From positions 1 to 60,637 of the forward strand of contig JAGXGC010000031.1 in assembly GCA_024636935.1 (NCBI GenBank): a stretch of 60,637 bases of DNA, given 5' to 3'. The stretch comes from Sideroxydans sp. (GTDB lineage: Bacteria; Pseudomonadota; Gammaproteobacteria; Burkholderiales; Gallionellaceae). Below the pieces are notes generated by a model. The model searched no databases, was not told the DNA's origin, and worked only from the letters and a program-made list of their open reading frames with translations. The translations under genes were made by a program, and so were the position numbers. This document shows positions 38,826 through 47,254 of the stretch, piece after piece. Within the stretch, counting starts at the first letter, position 1. Each line of letters starts with the position of its first letter.

Positions 38826-39856
38826 TTATCAAGGGACGGCGCATTGGTCCTGACCATCCTCCGCTTATCCTCGCCGAGATAGGCATTAACCACGAGGGGT
38901 GCCTCAAGACGGCCATTGCCATGGCAGATGCCGCAATCGATGCGGGTGCCGAGGTCATCAAGCACCAGACGCACATCGTGCAGGACGAGATGTCGGAGGA
39001 AGCGAGGCTTGTCATTCCGGGTAATGCGGACGTTTCGATCTACGAGATCATGGAGCGGTGCGCGCTTTCCTGCGAAGATGAGAAAAGCTTGATGGATCAT
39101 GTGCATCGTAGGGGAGCGATCTTCATCAGTACGCCCTTTTCGCGTGCTGCTGCGCAACGGTTGATCGACTTCGATGTGCCTGCCTTCAAGATAGGCTCCG
39201 GAGAGTGTAACAATTATCCATTGATCAGGTTCATCGCCCGAGCCGGCAAGCCGGTAATCATCAGTACGGGTATGAACACGATAGATTCGATTCGTCCATC
39301 GGTGGAGATCCTTCGCAAAGCAGGTATACCTTATGCACTTTTGCATTGCACCAATGTCTATCCTACGCCTCCGGAATTGGTGCGCCTAGGTGCGATGAGC
39401 GAACTGCAATCGGTCTTTCCGGACGCGGTCATCGGCTTGTCCGATCACACTACATCCAATTACACCTGTTTGGGGGCAGTCGCACTTGGGGCAAGCATCC
39501 TAGAGCGCCACTTCACTGATTGCATGGATCGTCCGGGACCGGATATCGTCTGCTCAATGGACCCCGCAGCCCTGTCGGATCTTATTGCCGGCTCGAGAAT
39601 GATCTGGGCCGCCAGAGGCGGTCGAAAAGAGGCGGTGGCGGCAGAGGCTCCGACAATCGCCTTCGCCTTCGCTTCTGTTGTGGCCATCAATGATATCGAG
39701 CCGGGTCAAGCGTTAACGGAAGAGAATATATGGGTCAAGCGCCCCGGGGGGGGGGATTTCAGTGCGCTGGATTACGAGTCGCTACTGGGCAGGATCGCAC
39801 GCACCAAGATTGCGAGCGGTTTTCAGATCAAACTCTCCGATATCAAGCAGGGTTAG
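38810..39856 (+). CDS. neuB: N-acetylneuraminate synthase
   Basis: NeuB condenses N-acetylmannosamine with PEP to Neu5Ac. The 348-aa sequence closely follows Neisseria NeuB from memory: LAEIGINHEG, AGAEVIKHQTHIVQDEMSEE, PGNADVSIYEIMERCAL, IFISTPFSRAAAQRL, FKIGSGECNNYPLI, GLSDHTTSNY and LERHFTD. The barrel domain is followed by the C-terminal SAF domain (about 280-348). PEP could come from ppsA elsewhere in the window. A run of ten Gs inside the SAF domain, at about codons 313-315, is in the ON frame. Confidence 0.93.
   Translation: MATELIIKGRRIGPDHPPLILAEIGINHEGCLKTAIAMADAAIDAGAEVIKHQTHIVQDEMSEEARLVIPGNADVSIYEIMERCALSCEDEKSLMDHVHRRGAIFISTPFSRAAAQRLIDFDVPAFKIGSGECNNYPLIRFIARAGKPVIISTGMNTIDSIRPSVEILRKAGIPYALLHCTNVYPTPPELVRLGAMSELQSVFPDAVIGLSDHTTSNYTCLGAVALGASILERHFTDCMDRPGPDIVCSMDPAALSDLIAGSRMIWAARGGRKEAVAAEAPTIAFAFASVVAINDIEPGQALTEENIWVKRPGGGDFSALDYESLLGRIARTKIASGFQIKLSDIKQG
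39746..39755. repeat. G10 homopolymer inside neuB
   Basis: Ten consecutive Gs encode part of Pro-Gly-Gly-Gly in the SAF domain of NeuB, where other NeuB proteins have Pro-Gly-Asn-Gly. Tracts of this length are hot spots for slipped-strand mispairing and drive phase variation of surface sugars in pathogens. A one-base change would shift the frame and replace the last 35 residues. Confidence 0.9.
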
Positions 39857-39859
39857 GAA

Positions 39860-41041
39860 ATGGACGCGCAAATACCCTACAAAGTGATGTTCCTGACCGG
39901 AACGCGGGCGGATTTTGGAAAGCTGAAGACGCTGATGTTGCGGCTGCAGGCAGATGAGCGCTTTCAGGTGCATGTGTTCGTCACGGGTATGCACATGCTC
40001 GCCAAGTTTGGTTCAACCTGGGACGAGGTGCGCAAGGCAGGTCTGCCGAACTTGTACCGTTTCATCAACCAGAATGAGAGCGACTCGATGGACCAGGTCC
40101 TCGCGAAGACTATTGCGGGGCTTTCTGACTACGTTAAGGAGATGACGCCGGACATGATCGTCGTTCACGGCGACAGGGTGGAAGCACTTGCTGGATCTCT
40201 AGTGGGTTCGCTCAACAATATCCGCGTGGCGCATATCGAAGGAGGCGAGGTGTCAGGAACGATAGACGAGCTTATACGTCATGCAGTGTCGAAGACGTCG
40301 CACCTACACTTTGTTGCCAATGAAGTGGCGATGCAGCGTTTGCTGCAGTTGGGAGAATCGGAGGAATCAATCCATATCATCGGCTCGCCAGATGTGGATG
40401 TGATGAATTCTAGCGACCTGCCCACCTTGGGGGAAGTGAAGCACTACTACGACATAGGATTCTCTAGCTACGCAGTATTGCTGTTTCATCCGGTGACAAC
40501 GGAGCTCAAACATATTCGGCAACAGGTGGATGTGCTGATCGACGAGGTGCTGGAATCCGGGCAGAACTTCGTGGTGCTCTATCCCAATAACGATCACGGC
40601 ACGGAGATTATCCTCGAAGCATATGAGCGACTGCGCAACCATCCACGAATAGCGCTGTACCCTTCCATGCGTTTTGAGTACTTCCTCACGTTGCTGAGGA
40701 ACGCGCACTATATCTTGGGAAACTCAAGCTCTGGCATCAGGGAAGCACCACACTTCGGGGTGCCGGCCATCAATCTTGGTTCTAGGCAGAACAATCGTGT
40801 CAGCACGGAAACCGTGATAAACGCACCGCTTACTCGTGAAGGTATTCGGCAAGCCATTGCGCTGGCGGAAAAGACGCCCCGGATCGCCCGAGAACTGTTC
40901 GGTAATGGCAATAGCGCGACGGCTTTCCACCAGATCCTGCTGGAGCCGGCGATCTGGAACGCCGATATCCAGAAGTCGTTCATCGACCGGACCCCGGAAA
41001 GTTCCAGAACGGGTGTTCGCCAGACGGGAGGAGTGAAATGA
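39860..41041 (+). CDS. neuC: UDP-GlcNAc 2-epimerase (hydrolysing), sialic acid pathway
   Basis: NeuC turns UDP-GlcNAc into ManNAc and UDP, the first committed step to Neu5Ac. The 393-aa protein matches the Neisseria SiaA type from memory: FLTGTRADFGKLK, VTGMHMLAKFGST, VHGDRVEALAGSLVGSL, HIEGGEVSGTIDELIRHAVSK, IHIIGSPDVDVM, NNDHGTE and NSSSGIREAPHFGVPAI. LegG (which uses diacetylbacillosamine) is the alternative, but the partner NeuB is Neu5Ac-like and no bacillosamine genes are present. Overlaps the next gene by 4 bp. Confidence 0.9.
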   Translation: MDAQIPYKVMFLTGTRADFGKLKTLMLRLQADERFQVHVFVTGMHMLAKFGSTWDEVRKAGLPNLYRFINQNESDSMDQVLAKTIAGLSDYVKEMTPDMIVVHGDRVEALAGSLVGSLNNIRVAHIEGGEVSGTIDELIRHAVSKTSHLHFVANEVAMQRLLQLGESEESIHIIGSPDVDVMNSSDLPTLGEVKHYYDIGFSSYAVLLFHPVTTELKHIRQQVDVLIDEVLESGQNFVVLYPNNDHGTEIILEAYERLRNHPRIALYPSMRFEYFLTLLRNAHYILGNSSSGIREAPHFGVPAINLGSRQNNRVSTETVINAPLTREGIRQAIALAEKTPRIARELFGNGNSATAFHQILLEPAIWNADIQKSFIDRTPESSRTGVRQTGGVK

Positions 41042-42267
41042 GCAAGGCATTTTTCGGCTTGCCTGAAGAAGTGGTCTTCTGCAAACGATGCGTGATCTCA
41101 AATCAGCGTCCGAGTTCAACGGTCGAGTTCAAGCACAAGTCCGACGAGAAAAAGGCGACCATAGGGTTCGGTACCGATGGTGTCTGCGATGCCTGTAGAT
41201 TTCAGGAGGTCAAGGAACGGCAGATAGACTGGCAACACAGAGAAGAAGCGTTGCGGGAGCTGGCGGCAAAGCACAAACGCAAGGACGGTGGATATGATGT
41301 CATCGTCCCCGGCAGCGGGGGAAAGGATAGTGCCTATACATCGCACATCTTGAAATACAAGTATGGGATGAATCCGCTTACGGTCACTTGGGCGCCCCAC
41401 CGCTATACGGAGATCGGCTGGAAGAATTTCGAGAGCTGGCTCCATGTTGGCGGTCACGACAACATCCTGTTCACGCCCAACGGGATATTGCATCGTTACC
41501 TGACTCGGCAGGCTTTTCTGAACTTGTTACATCCTTTCCAGCCATTCATCGTGGGGCAGCGCATCATAGGCCCGGCCATGGCGGCGAAGTTTGGGGTCAA
41601 GCTGGTCATGTATGGCGAGAATCAGGCTGAATACGGCAACGATCCGGATGAGAACTACATCCCAACGATGGACAGAAAGTTCTTCTCGGTGCGCGACCCA
41701 AACGAGATCATCCTTGGGGGAAAAAGTATCGGTGAGATCCTTGGGGAGAAGCGTTTCACGATGAATGATTTCGCGCCTTACATTCCTCCGGACGCAGATT
41801 TTTTGGAAAGCAAGGGTGTCGAGGTGCATTACCTTGGCTACTACCTCCGCTGGGATCCGCAGGAATGCTATTACTACGCGGTTGAAAACACGGGCTTCCA
41901 AGCGAATTCAGAGCGTACCGAGGGGACCTACTCCAAGTACAGCAGCATCGATGACCGCATCGATATGTTCCATTACTACACAACGCTGATCAAGTTCGGG
42001 ATCGGGAGGGCCACCTATGATGCCGCCCAAGAGATACGCAATGGAAAGATCACGCGTGAGGAAGGTGTGGCGCTGGTGAAACGTTATGAGCAGGAATTCC
42101 CTATGAAGTATTTCAAGGAATTCCTTGAGTATATCGATATCACGGAACAACAGTTCACCGAGACCGTGGACAGATTTCGCTCCCCCCATCTTTGGGAGCA
42201 GGTCGGCAGCGACTGGCGGCTGAAGCATGCTGTCTGGCATCGGCAAACGAACGCCGAAAGCGTATGA
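41038..42267 (+). CDS. N-acetyl sugar amidotransferase, WbpG/PseA type
   Basis: A 409-aa ATP-pyrophosphatase-type amidotransferase. It has a zinc-binding pair CKRCVIS and CDACRF (residues about 15-60) and the PP-loop PGSGGKDSA (about 91-98). Family members (WbpG in Pseudomonas, PseA/PtmG in Campylobacter) convert an acetamido group on a sugar to an acetamidino group, using ammonia supplied by HisH/HisF-like partners, which follow directly. Position after neuA-neuB-neuC with overlaps suggests the substrate is a sialic acid or its precursor, but a UDP-sugar is also possible. Confidence 0.9.
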   Translation: MSKAFFGLPEEVVFCKRCVISNQRPSSTVEFKHKSDEKKATIGFGTDGVCDACRFQEVKERQIDWQHREEALRELAAKHKRKDGGYDVIVPGSGGKDSAYTSHILKYKYGMNPLTVTWAPHRYTEIGWKNFESWLHVGGHDNILFTPNGILHRYLTRQAFLNLLHPFQPFIVGQRIIGPAMAAKFGVKLVMYGENQAEYGNDPDENYIPTMDRKFFSVRDPNEIILGGKSIGEILGEKRFTMNDFAPYIPPDADFLESKGVEVHYLGYYLRWDPQECYYYAVENTGFQANSERTEGTYSKYSSIDDRIDMFHYYTTLIKFGIGRATYDAAQEIRNGKITREEGVALVKRYEQEFPMKYFKEFLEYIDITEQQFTETVDRFRSPHLWEQVGSDWRLKHAVWHRQTNAESV

Positions 42268-43028
42268 GCGGTGTCCGTCTGATCGCCCGTCTTGACATCA
42301 AGGGTGTCAATCTCATCAAGGGGATACATCTCGAGGGCCTGCGGGTCATAGGCGACCCCCGTGAATTCGCTCAGGCATATTATCGGCAGGGCGTGGATGA
42401 GATCGTCTATATGGATGCTGTCGCGAGCCTCTATGGCCGCAACAGTCTGCATGAGATCGTGCGCCACACGTCACATGATGTATTCGTTCCGCTGACTGTC
42501 GGCGGAGGTGTGCGTTCAGTCGATGATGTGCGCGAGCTACTGCGCTCGGGTGCGGACAAGGTCGCCATCAATACCGCTGCGATCAAGAACCCGCAGCTGA
42601 TCCGGGATGTTGCGCGTGTATTCGGCTCGCAGTGCATGGTTCTGTCTATCGAGGCGAAACGACAGGCGGATGGTTCGTGGGAGGCCTATATAGACAATGG
42701 TCGAGAGAAGACGGGGCTGGATGTCATCGAATGGGCGCGCAAAGGTGTGGCACTGGGGGCGGGAGAGATCATGGTGACCTCGGTGGACCAGGAAGGAACC
42801 GGCAAGGGATTCGATGTCGAGCTGGTTCGTGCCGTTAGTGCCGCGTCTTCGGTTCCCGTGATAGCCAGTGGCGGCATGGGAAAAACCGAGCATCTCATCG
42901 AAGTCGTCACCCGGGGGCAGGCGGATGCGGTTGCAGTTGCGGGTATCCTGCATTACAAGCGCTCCAGCTTGCCGGATATTCGCGCGGCTGCAATCGCGGC
43001 CGGCATCGAGGTGAGGAGAGTGTCGTGA
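42264..43028 (+). CDS. HisF-like partner subunit of the sugar amidotransferase
   Basis: A 254-aa beta/alpha barrel close to HisF (imidazole glycerol phosphate synthase cyclase). Asp11 is kept (ARLDIKG), but the second catalytic Asp, residue 130, is Glu (LSIEAKR, GAG at 42651), and Cys9 is Arg. With the WbpG and HisH genes on either side, it most likely forms the ammonia-channelling complex for acetamidino-sugar formation rather than a histidine enzyme. The ATG at 42264 overlaps the previous stop as ATGA. A longer frame starting at 42192 would run inside the upstream gene. Confidence 0.9.
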   Translation: MSGVRLIARLDIKGVNLIKGIHLEGLRVIGDPREFAQAYYRQGVDEIVYMDAVASLYGRNSLHEIVRHTSHDVFVPLTVGGGVRSVDDVRELLRSGADKVAINTAAIKNPQLIRDVARVFGSQCMVLSIEAKRQADGSWEAYIDNGREKTGLDVIEWARKGVALGAGEIMVTSVDQEGTGKGFDVELVRAVSAASSVPVIASGGMGKTEHLIEVVTRGQADAVAVAGILHYKRSSLPDIRAAAIAAGIEVRRVS

Positions 43029-43681
43029 GTGCGGATGTCGTCGTCATCGACTACGGGATAGGCAACTTGTTCAGCGTTCGTCGCGCCTTTGAGTACTGCG
43101 GTGCGACAGTTCTGGTGAGCAGTGATGCCCGGGAAATATCGGCTGCCCGACGACTCGTTCTGCCGGGTGTCGGCGCGTTCGCCGACGGTATGCGCGGGCT
43201 CACTGACCGGTGCTTGGATCGGGTCATCCAGGCGTATGCGGATTCCGGCAGGCCCCTGCTGGGGATCTGTTTGGGTATGCAGATGCTGGCCAGCTTCAGC
43301 GAAGAGTTCGGCGAGCACCGGGGATTGGATATCCTTCCCGGGCGTGTCGTTCCTGTTCCCGCCCTCAATATTCACGGTGAACCTCTCAAGGTCCCGCATG
43401 TGGGCTGGGCAGATTTGCATGCACCGACAAGCGAGGCTGTGTGGCGTGACACGATACTGGCGGGGATACAGGCTGGCGATGCGGTATACCTCACACATTC
43501 GTTCGAGGTTAAGCCGGACAGGGCGAATCATCTGCTGGCCTGTTGCGATTACGGCGGCAGGGATGTGACGGCCGCCATCAGCGACGGCAATGTATACGGA
43601 GTGCAGTTCCACCCGGAAAAGAGCGGCCCCGTAGGGCTGAAGATCATCGACAATTTCATCAAGCTCGACAAACTGCCATGA
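43025..43681 (+). CDS. HisH-like glutaminase partner subunit
   Basis: A 218-aa class I glutamine amidotransferase. The triad is present: Cys82 in GICLGMQ, and His196 and Glu198 in FHPEKSG. It hydrolyses glutamine and passes ammonia to the HisF-like barrel. Start GTG 43025 overlaps the previous stop by 4 bp. Gene context (WbpG-HisF-HisH) points to acetamidino-sugar formation, not histidine biosynthesis. The order HisF before HisH is reversed compared with typical his operons. Confidence 0.9.
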   Translation: MSADVVVIDYGIGNLFSVRRAFEYCGATVLVSSDAREISAARRLVLPGVGAFADGMRGLTDRCLDRVIQAYADSGRPLLGICLGMQMLASFSEEFGEHRGLDILPGRVVPVPALNIHGEPLKVPHVGWADLHAPTSEAVWRDTILAGIQAGDAVYLTHSFEVKPDRANHLLACCDYGGRDVTAAISDGNVYGVQFHPEKSGPVGLKIIDNFIKLDKLP

Positions 43682-44847
43682 GCGCGCCCCTGAAGGTACT
43701 GCACCTGGCCAGTTTTAGCGGCAACATCGGGGACAATGCCAACCACTCTGGATTCAGGCCGTGGCTGGAAGCGGTTGCGCATCGCAAGGCAGAGTGGACT
43801 GAACTCGAGATTCGAGAGTTCTACTGGAAGGAGCGCCAGTTCGATGAATCGTTCGTCCGGCTCGTGTCGGATTTCGATTTGCTGGTGATCGGGGGAGGGA
43901 ACTATTTCGAGTTATGGGTAGAGCACTCCGCAACCGGAACTTCTATTGATATCCCCTCAGCCATATTGGCGCAGATACGGACGCCAATCTTTTTTAACGC
44001 TTTGGGCTGTGACGAAGGGCAAGGCACTTCTTCTATCGCGCTCGACAAGTTCAAGATTTTCCTAGATACACTGACCGCCGGCTCAAAATATCTGGTGACA
44101 GTTAGGAATGATGGAGCCATGGCAACCTTGCGCAAACACCTACCTGATTCATTGACCGAGAAAATTCATGTGATACCAGATGGCGGGTTCTTTCTGCAAT
44201 ATGAGGAAAGTGAGGCTCAGTATCTGAGAGTTTCGAACAAGCGTATAGGGATCAACCTTGCAAGCGATATGGGCGAGATACGTTTCCGGAATTTCGGCAA
44301 AGAGGACGGCTATGAGCGATTCTGCGACGAGTTCGCACACATGCTGCAGCGTTTGGCCGAGGATGATCCGGAGATTCAATACATCTTCTTCCCACATATC
44401 TATCGCGATCTTGCTGTCGTGTCCGATGTCGTTTCCCGACTCGGTGATCGTCTGCGGCGCACGCGCGTGAGTTGCGCGCCCTACTTGACCGGCTTGGTGG
44501 GGGCGCAACATATATTCGGCTTGTACCGGGAATGCAATTTGATACTCGGCATGCGTTTTCATGCCAACGTATGCGCCTTGGCTATGGGAGTCCCAGTCAT
44601 AGGTTTGTGCAATTATCCCCAGATCAGCCACCTTTACCGGGAGCTAGGCTGCAGGGATGCGTGTGTCAGTGTCAGCGAGCCGGGATTTTCGATACCTCTA
44701 GGCAAGCAGATAGGGGCGGCTTTGACAGATGCGCATGCCTTCGCAGGGATCGAGCGCGTAATGGACGAGGTGGCGCAGGCACGCAAATCGTTTGAACCCC
44801 ATCTTGCCGCTTGGTTGCAGGTTAATGGTCTTTGGGAGGCTAATTGA
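43678..44847 (+). CDS. Polysaccharide pyruvyl transferase family protein
   Basis: A 389-aa member of the PS_pyruv_trans (WcaK/CsaB) family that would transfer pyruvyl from PEP to a sugar as a ketal. Visible are SGNIGDNANHSGF near the N-terminus, LLVIGGGNYFELW, the YLVTVRNDGAMATL stretch and GLYRECNLILGMRFHANVCALAMGVPVIGL at the C-terminal part. The ATG at 43678 overlaps the previous stop (ATGA); a longer frame lies inside hisH. Acceptor unknown. Some family members act as glycosyltransferases. Confidence 0.85.
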   Translation: MSAPLKVLHLASFSGNIGDNANHSGFRPWLEAVAHRKAEWTELEIREFYWKERQFDESFVRLVSDFDLLVIGGGNYFELWVEHSATGTSIDIPSAILAQIRTPIFFNALGCDEGQGTSSIALDKFKIFLDTLTAGSKYLVTVRNDGAMATLRKHLPDSLTEKIHVIPDGGFFLQYEESEAQYLRVSNKRIGINLASDMGEIRFRNFGKEDGYERFCDEFAHMLQRLAEDDPEIQYIFFPHIYRDLAVVSDVVSRLGDRLRRTRVSCAPYLTGLVGAQHIFGLYRECNLILGMRFHANVCALAMGVPVIGLCNYPQISHLYRELGCRDACVSVSEPGFSIPLGKQIGAALTDAHAFAGIERVMDEVAQARKSFEPHLAAWLQVNGLWEAN

Positions 44848-46478
44848 CTGCAGAACGCAAGAAGGTGGCCTTCTTTTCTCCCCATGCCGGCATCTGGCAG
44901 CATGCATTGCCAGAGAGTTTTCTTGCAAAATGCCTTGATGTGCAGTCATTCGAGGTGAGCCGCATCGCGTGCGATGGTGTATTCAATCGCCATTGCACGG
45001 TGATGGAGGCCGCGTCGGTTGGAATAGAGAAGCCTCTGGCCAGAAAAGAAGCGATATGCGAGCAGTGCCGCAGAAATGCCTCGATCCTGCGCGGCGCCTA
45101 TGCGGGGGAAGATCATCAGATCTCAAATTATCTCGGCACAGAGGATGTCACCCGTGTGGAAGAGATCGTCGCGCGGCTGGCGGAAACGGATATTCGAGAA
45201 TTGACATGTTTGGGGGTCGAGGTTGGCAGGATCGCGGCCTATGAGGTGCTGATCAAGTTCAAAAAGACTTCTGCGGATTTCAGCGCGGAGGAACGCGCCT
45301 ATCTGGAGACATATGTCCGGAATGCGCTGTTGTCCTTGCTTGCATTCAGTCATATCTACCAGCAGATGCAACCGGACATACTGGTGGCCTACAGCCCCCA
45401 GTATGCAGTACTGGGTGTGTGCGCGCGCTATTGCGAGTTGCAGGGAAAGCAGGTTTACTTCATCGAAGGCAGCTCGAATATCGATGAGCGATACGAAGCG
45501 CTCCGTGTTTGGGATTGGACCGGGTTTGGGTTGACCAACCCGGCAATCAGGTATTGGGAAGATGCAGGCCGATACCCGCTCCCGGCAGAAGATCTCAGTC
45601 GAGTCGATCGACATTTCAAGCGGCTGCTGGAGGCCAGTTCGTTCTCTGTCTATTCCGAGCCGGTCTCCGGTCGCTTCGATCTACGCGCCCATTTCGGCAT
45701 ACCTCGTCAGGCCAAAGTGGTCGTGGCCGCGATGAGCAGCTACGACGAAGTTTATTCGGCCCACTTCATTGGCCGCTTCCCCGATGAGAAATACTACAGC
45801 AGTGTATTCAGAGATCAGTTGGAGTGGATCGGCAGCACGATCGATTTCTTCGCAGCGCACCCCGAACTGTTCCTGCTCATCCGCATCCACCCCAGGACTT
45901 TTCCTTCCCGGCGCAATAGCGTTATGGCGCGGGAACAAATCGAGCTGGCGCGCATATTGGAGGTCTTGCCGGATAACGTGCGTGCGAACTATCCGGCAGA
46001 GAGGATCTCGATCTATGACCTGTATCCCCAGATAGATGCCTTGGCGACAGGATGGTCGGCCACCGGTGTCGAGGCGATGGTCTTTGATGTGCCCGTCGTC
46101 ACCTATGACCGGCATTTGCCTTCGTATCCGGCATCGATCCACTATACGGGGGATAGCAGATCGGAATATTTCGAGAACCTGCTCAAGGCTGTCTCGCAGG
46201 TGAAAAGCGGGGCCGTATCAGAGAATGGACGCAGGTGGATGGCGTTTTCCATGTCACTGGGAGTGGTGCGCCACCCTGCCACCTTGAGCGACCTGTACTT
46301 CGTGCGAGCCAACTGGCTTGTGAACCTAGTTTATCGCGGCGTCAACAAGCTCTTTCCAAGGCTGCTCAGGAAGCTGGAAGCTGTCCGGCATATGAGCGCG
46401 CATGAATCGGCGCGCTTCAACGAATTGCTAAAAACCGGCAAGAAGAGTTTGTATGAGCTCGGGCGGGTGCCAGAATGA
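44844..46478 (+). CDS. Capsule-type glycosyltransferase-like protein, unknown specificity
   Basis: A 544-aa cytoplasmic protein with no membrane helix, resembling GT-B proteins of the capsule-synthesis type. Two stretches suggest a transferase fold: VLVAYSPQYAVLGVCARYCELQGKQVYF in outline, and the later IHPRTF, DALATGWSATGVEAMVFDVPVV, where the last resembles the donor-binding loop. A CEQC pair (about residue 72) is unusual. The start is TTG 44844 with GGGAGG 5 bp upstream. Given the neuA/neuB genes, a sialyltransferase is possible but not shown. Confidence 0.65.
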   Translation: MTAERKKVAFFSPHAGIWQHALPESFLAKCLDVQSFEVSRIACDGVFNRHCTVMEAASVGIEKPLARKEAICEQCRRNASILRGAYAGEDHQISNYLGTEDVTRVEEIVARLAETDIRELTCLGVEVGRIAAYEVLIKFKKTSADFSAEERAYLETYVRNALLSLLAFSHIYQQMQPDILVAYSPQYAVLGVCARYCELQGKQVYFIEGSSNIDERYEALRVWDWTGFGLTNPAIRYWEDAGRYPLPAEDLSRVDRHFKRLLEASSFSVYSEPVSGRFDLRAHFGIPRQAKVVVAAMSSYDEVYSAHFIGRFPDEKYYSSVFRDQLEWIGSTIDFFAAHPELFLLIRIHPRTFPSRRNSVMAREQIELARILEVLPDNVRANYPAERISIYDLYPQIDALATGWSATGVEAMVFDVPVVTYDRHLPSYPASIHYTGDSRSEYFENLLKAVSQVKSGAVSENGRRWMAFSMSLGVVRHPATLSDLYFVRANWLVNLVYRGVNKLFPRLLRKLEAVRHMSAHESARFNELLKTGKKSLYELGRVPE

Positions 46479-47254
46479 CCCGGTTGACTATGCTCCAACA
46501 ATTCAAGCGGGTCATACCCGCAACACTCAGGGCTAGGCTGGGCAGGCTTTACCGCGAGCGATGGAAGGAATATGCGACGAGCACCTACTCTCAAGAAGGG
46601 GAGGATCTGCTGCTGGCCAGAATATTCGAAGAGTTGCAGATTGGAACAGGTTTCTTTGTCGATATAGGTGCCCATCACCCCAAGCGATTCTCCAACACTT
46701 ATTACTTCTATCGCCGCGGATGGCGCGGGATCAATGTCGACCCTTTGCCGGGAAGCAAGCGGATGTTCGAACGTTTGCGGCCAAGAGATATCACGGTCGA
46801 GTGCGGCGTAGGGGCGAAAGAGGGAGTCCTTGAATATTTTTCATTCAATGATCCGGCGCTCAATACTTTTTCGGCAACTGAAGCGAGGAAGAAGGAGGTG
46901 GCACCATTCAGGCTGGTCGAAAGGTTGCGGATTCCTGTGATGCCCTTGGGGCCACTCTTGGATGAGTACTTGCCGGAAGGAACGCACATCGATTTCATGA
47001 CGGTAGATGTGGAGGGATTCGATCATGAGGTCATATCTTCAAACGATTGGAGTCGATATCGTCCTCGCGTGATTCTGATCGAGCTGCTGAATACCCGCAT
47101 CGAAGATATCGAAATGCATCCGACTTCACGATTGCTCTTTTCACATAGTTATCGGCTCTTTGCGAAGACGCTGAACACCTGTTTCTTTGTGGCCGACGAG
47201 GAGCTCAAGCTTGGCGTCGATACTGATGATGGCAAACGGCATGAGCGAACATAG
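46475..47254 (+). CDS. FkbM-family methyltransferase
   Basis: A 259-aa SAM methyltransferase of the FkbM type. Landmarks are SQEGEDLLLARIF, FFVDIGAHHPKRFSNTY (motif I), NVDPLPGSKR (post-I acidic loop) and FMTVDVEGFDHEVI. FkbM proteins O-methylate sugars in polysaccharide loci. Overlaps the previous gene by 4 bp and the next by about 14 bp. Substrate unknown. Confidence 0.9.
   Translation: MTRLTMLQQFKRVIPATLRARLGRLYRERWKEYATSTYSQEGEDLLLARIFEELQIGTGFFVDIGAHHPKRFSNTYYFYRRGWRGINVDPLPGSKRMFERLRPRDITVECGVGAKEGVLEYFSFNDPALNTFSATEARKKEVAPFRLVERLRIPVMPLGPLLDEYLPEGTHIDFMTVDVEGFDHEVISSNDWSRYRPRVILIELLNTRIEDIEMHPTSRLLFSHSYRLFAKTLNTCFFVADEELKLGVDTDDGKRHERT

Noticed and set aside
38091..41041. Legionaminic or pseudaminic acid pathway
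   Set aside because: NeuB and NeuC match Neu5Ac-type sequences much better, and the dehydratase, aminotransferase and acetyltransferase needed for the other sugars are missing here.
43543..43678. Upstream extension of the pyruvyltransferase
   Set aside because: The extra 45 residues lie inside hisH in another frame and look random; the ATGA overlap at 43678 is the natural start.
42264..43681. HisF and HisH as histidine biosynthesis genes
   Set aside because: No other his gene is near, the order is reversed, they overlap a WbpG-type gene, and Asp130 of HisF is changed to Glu.
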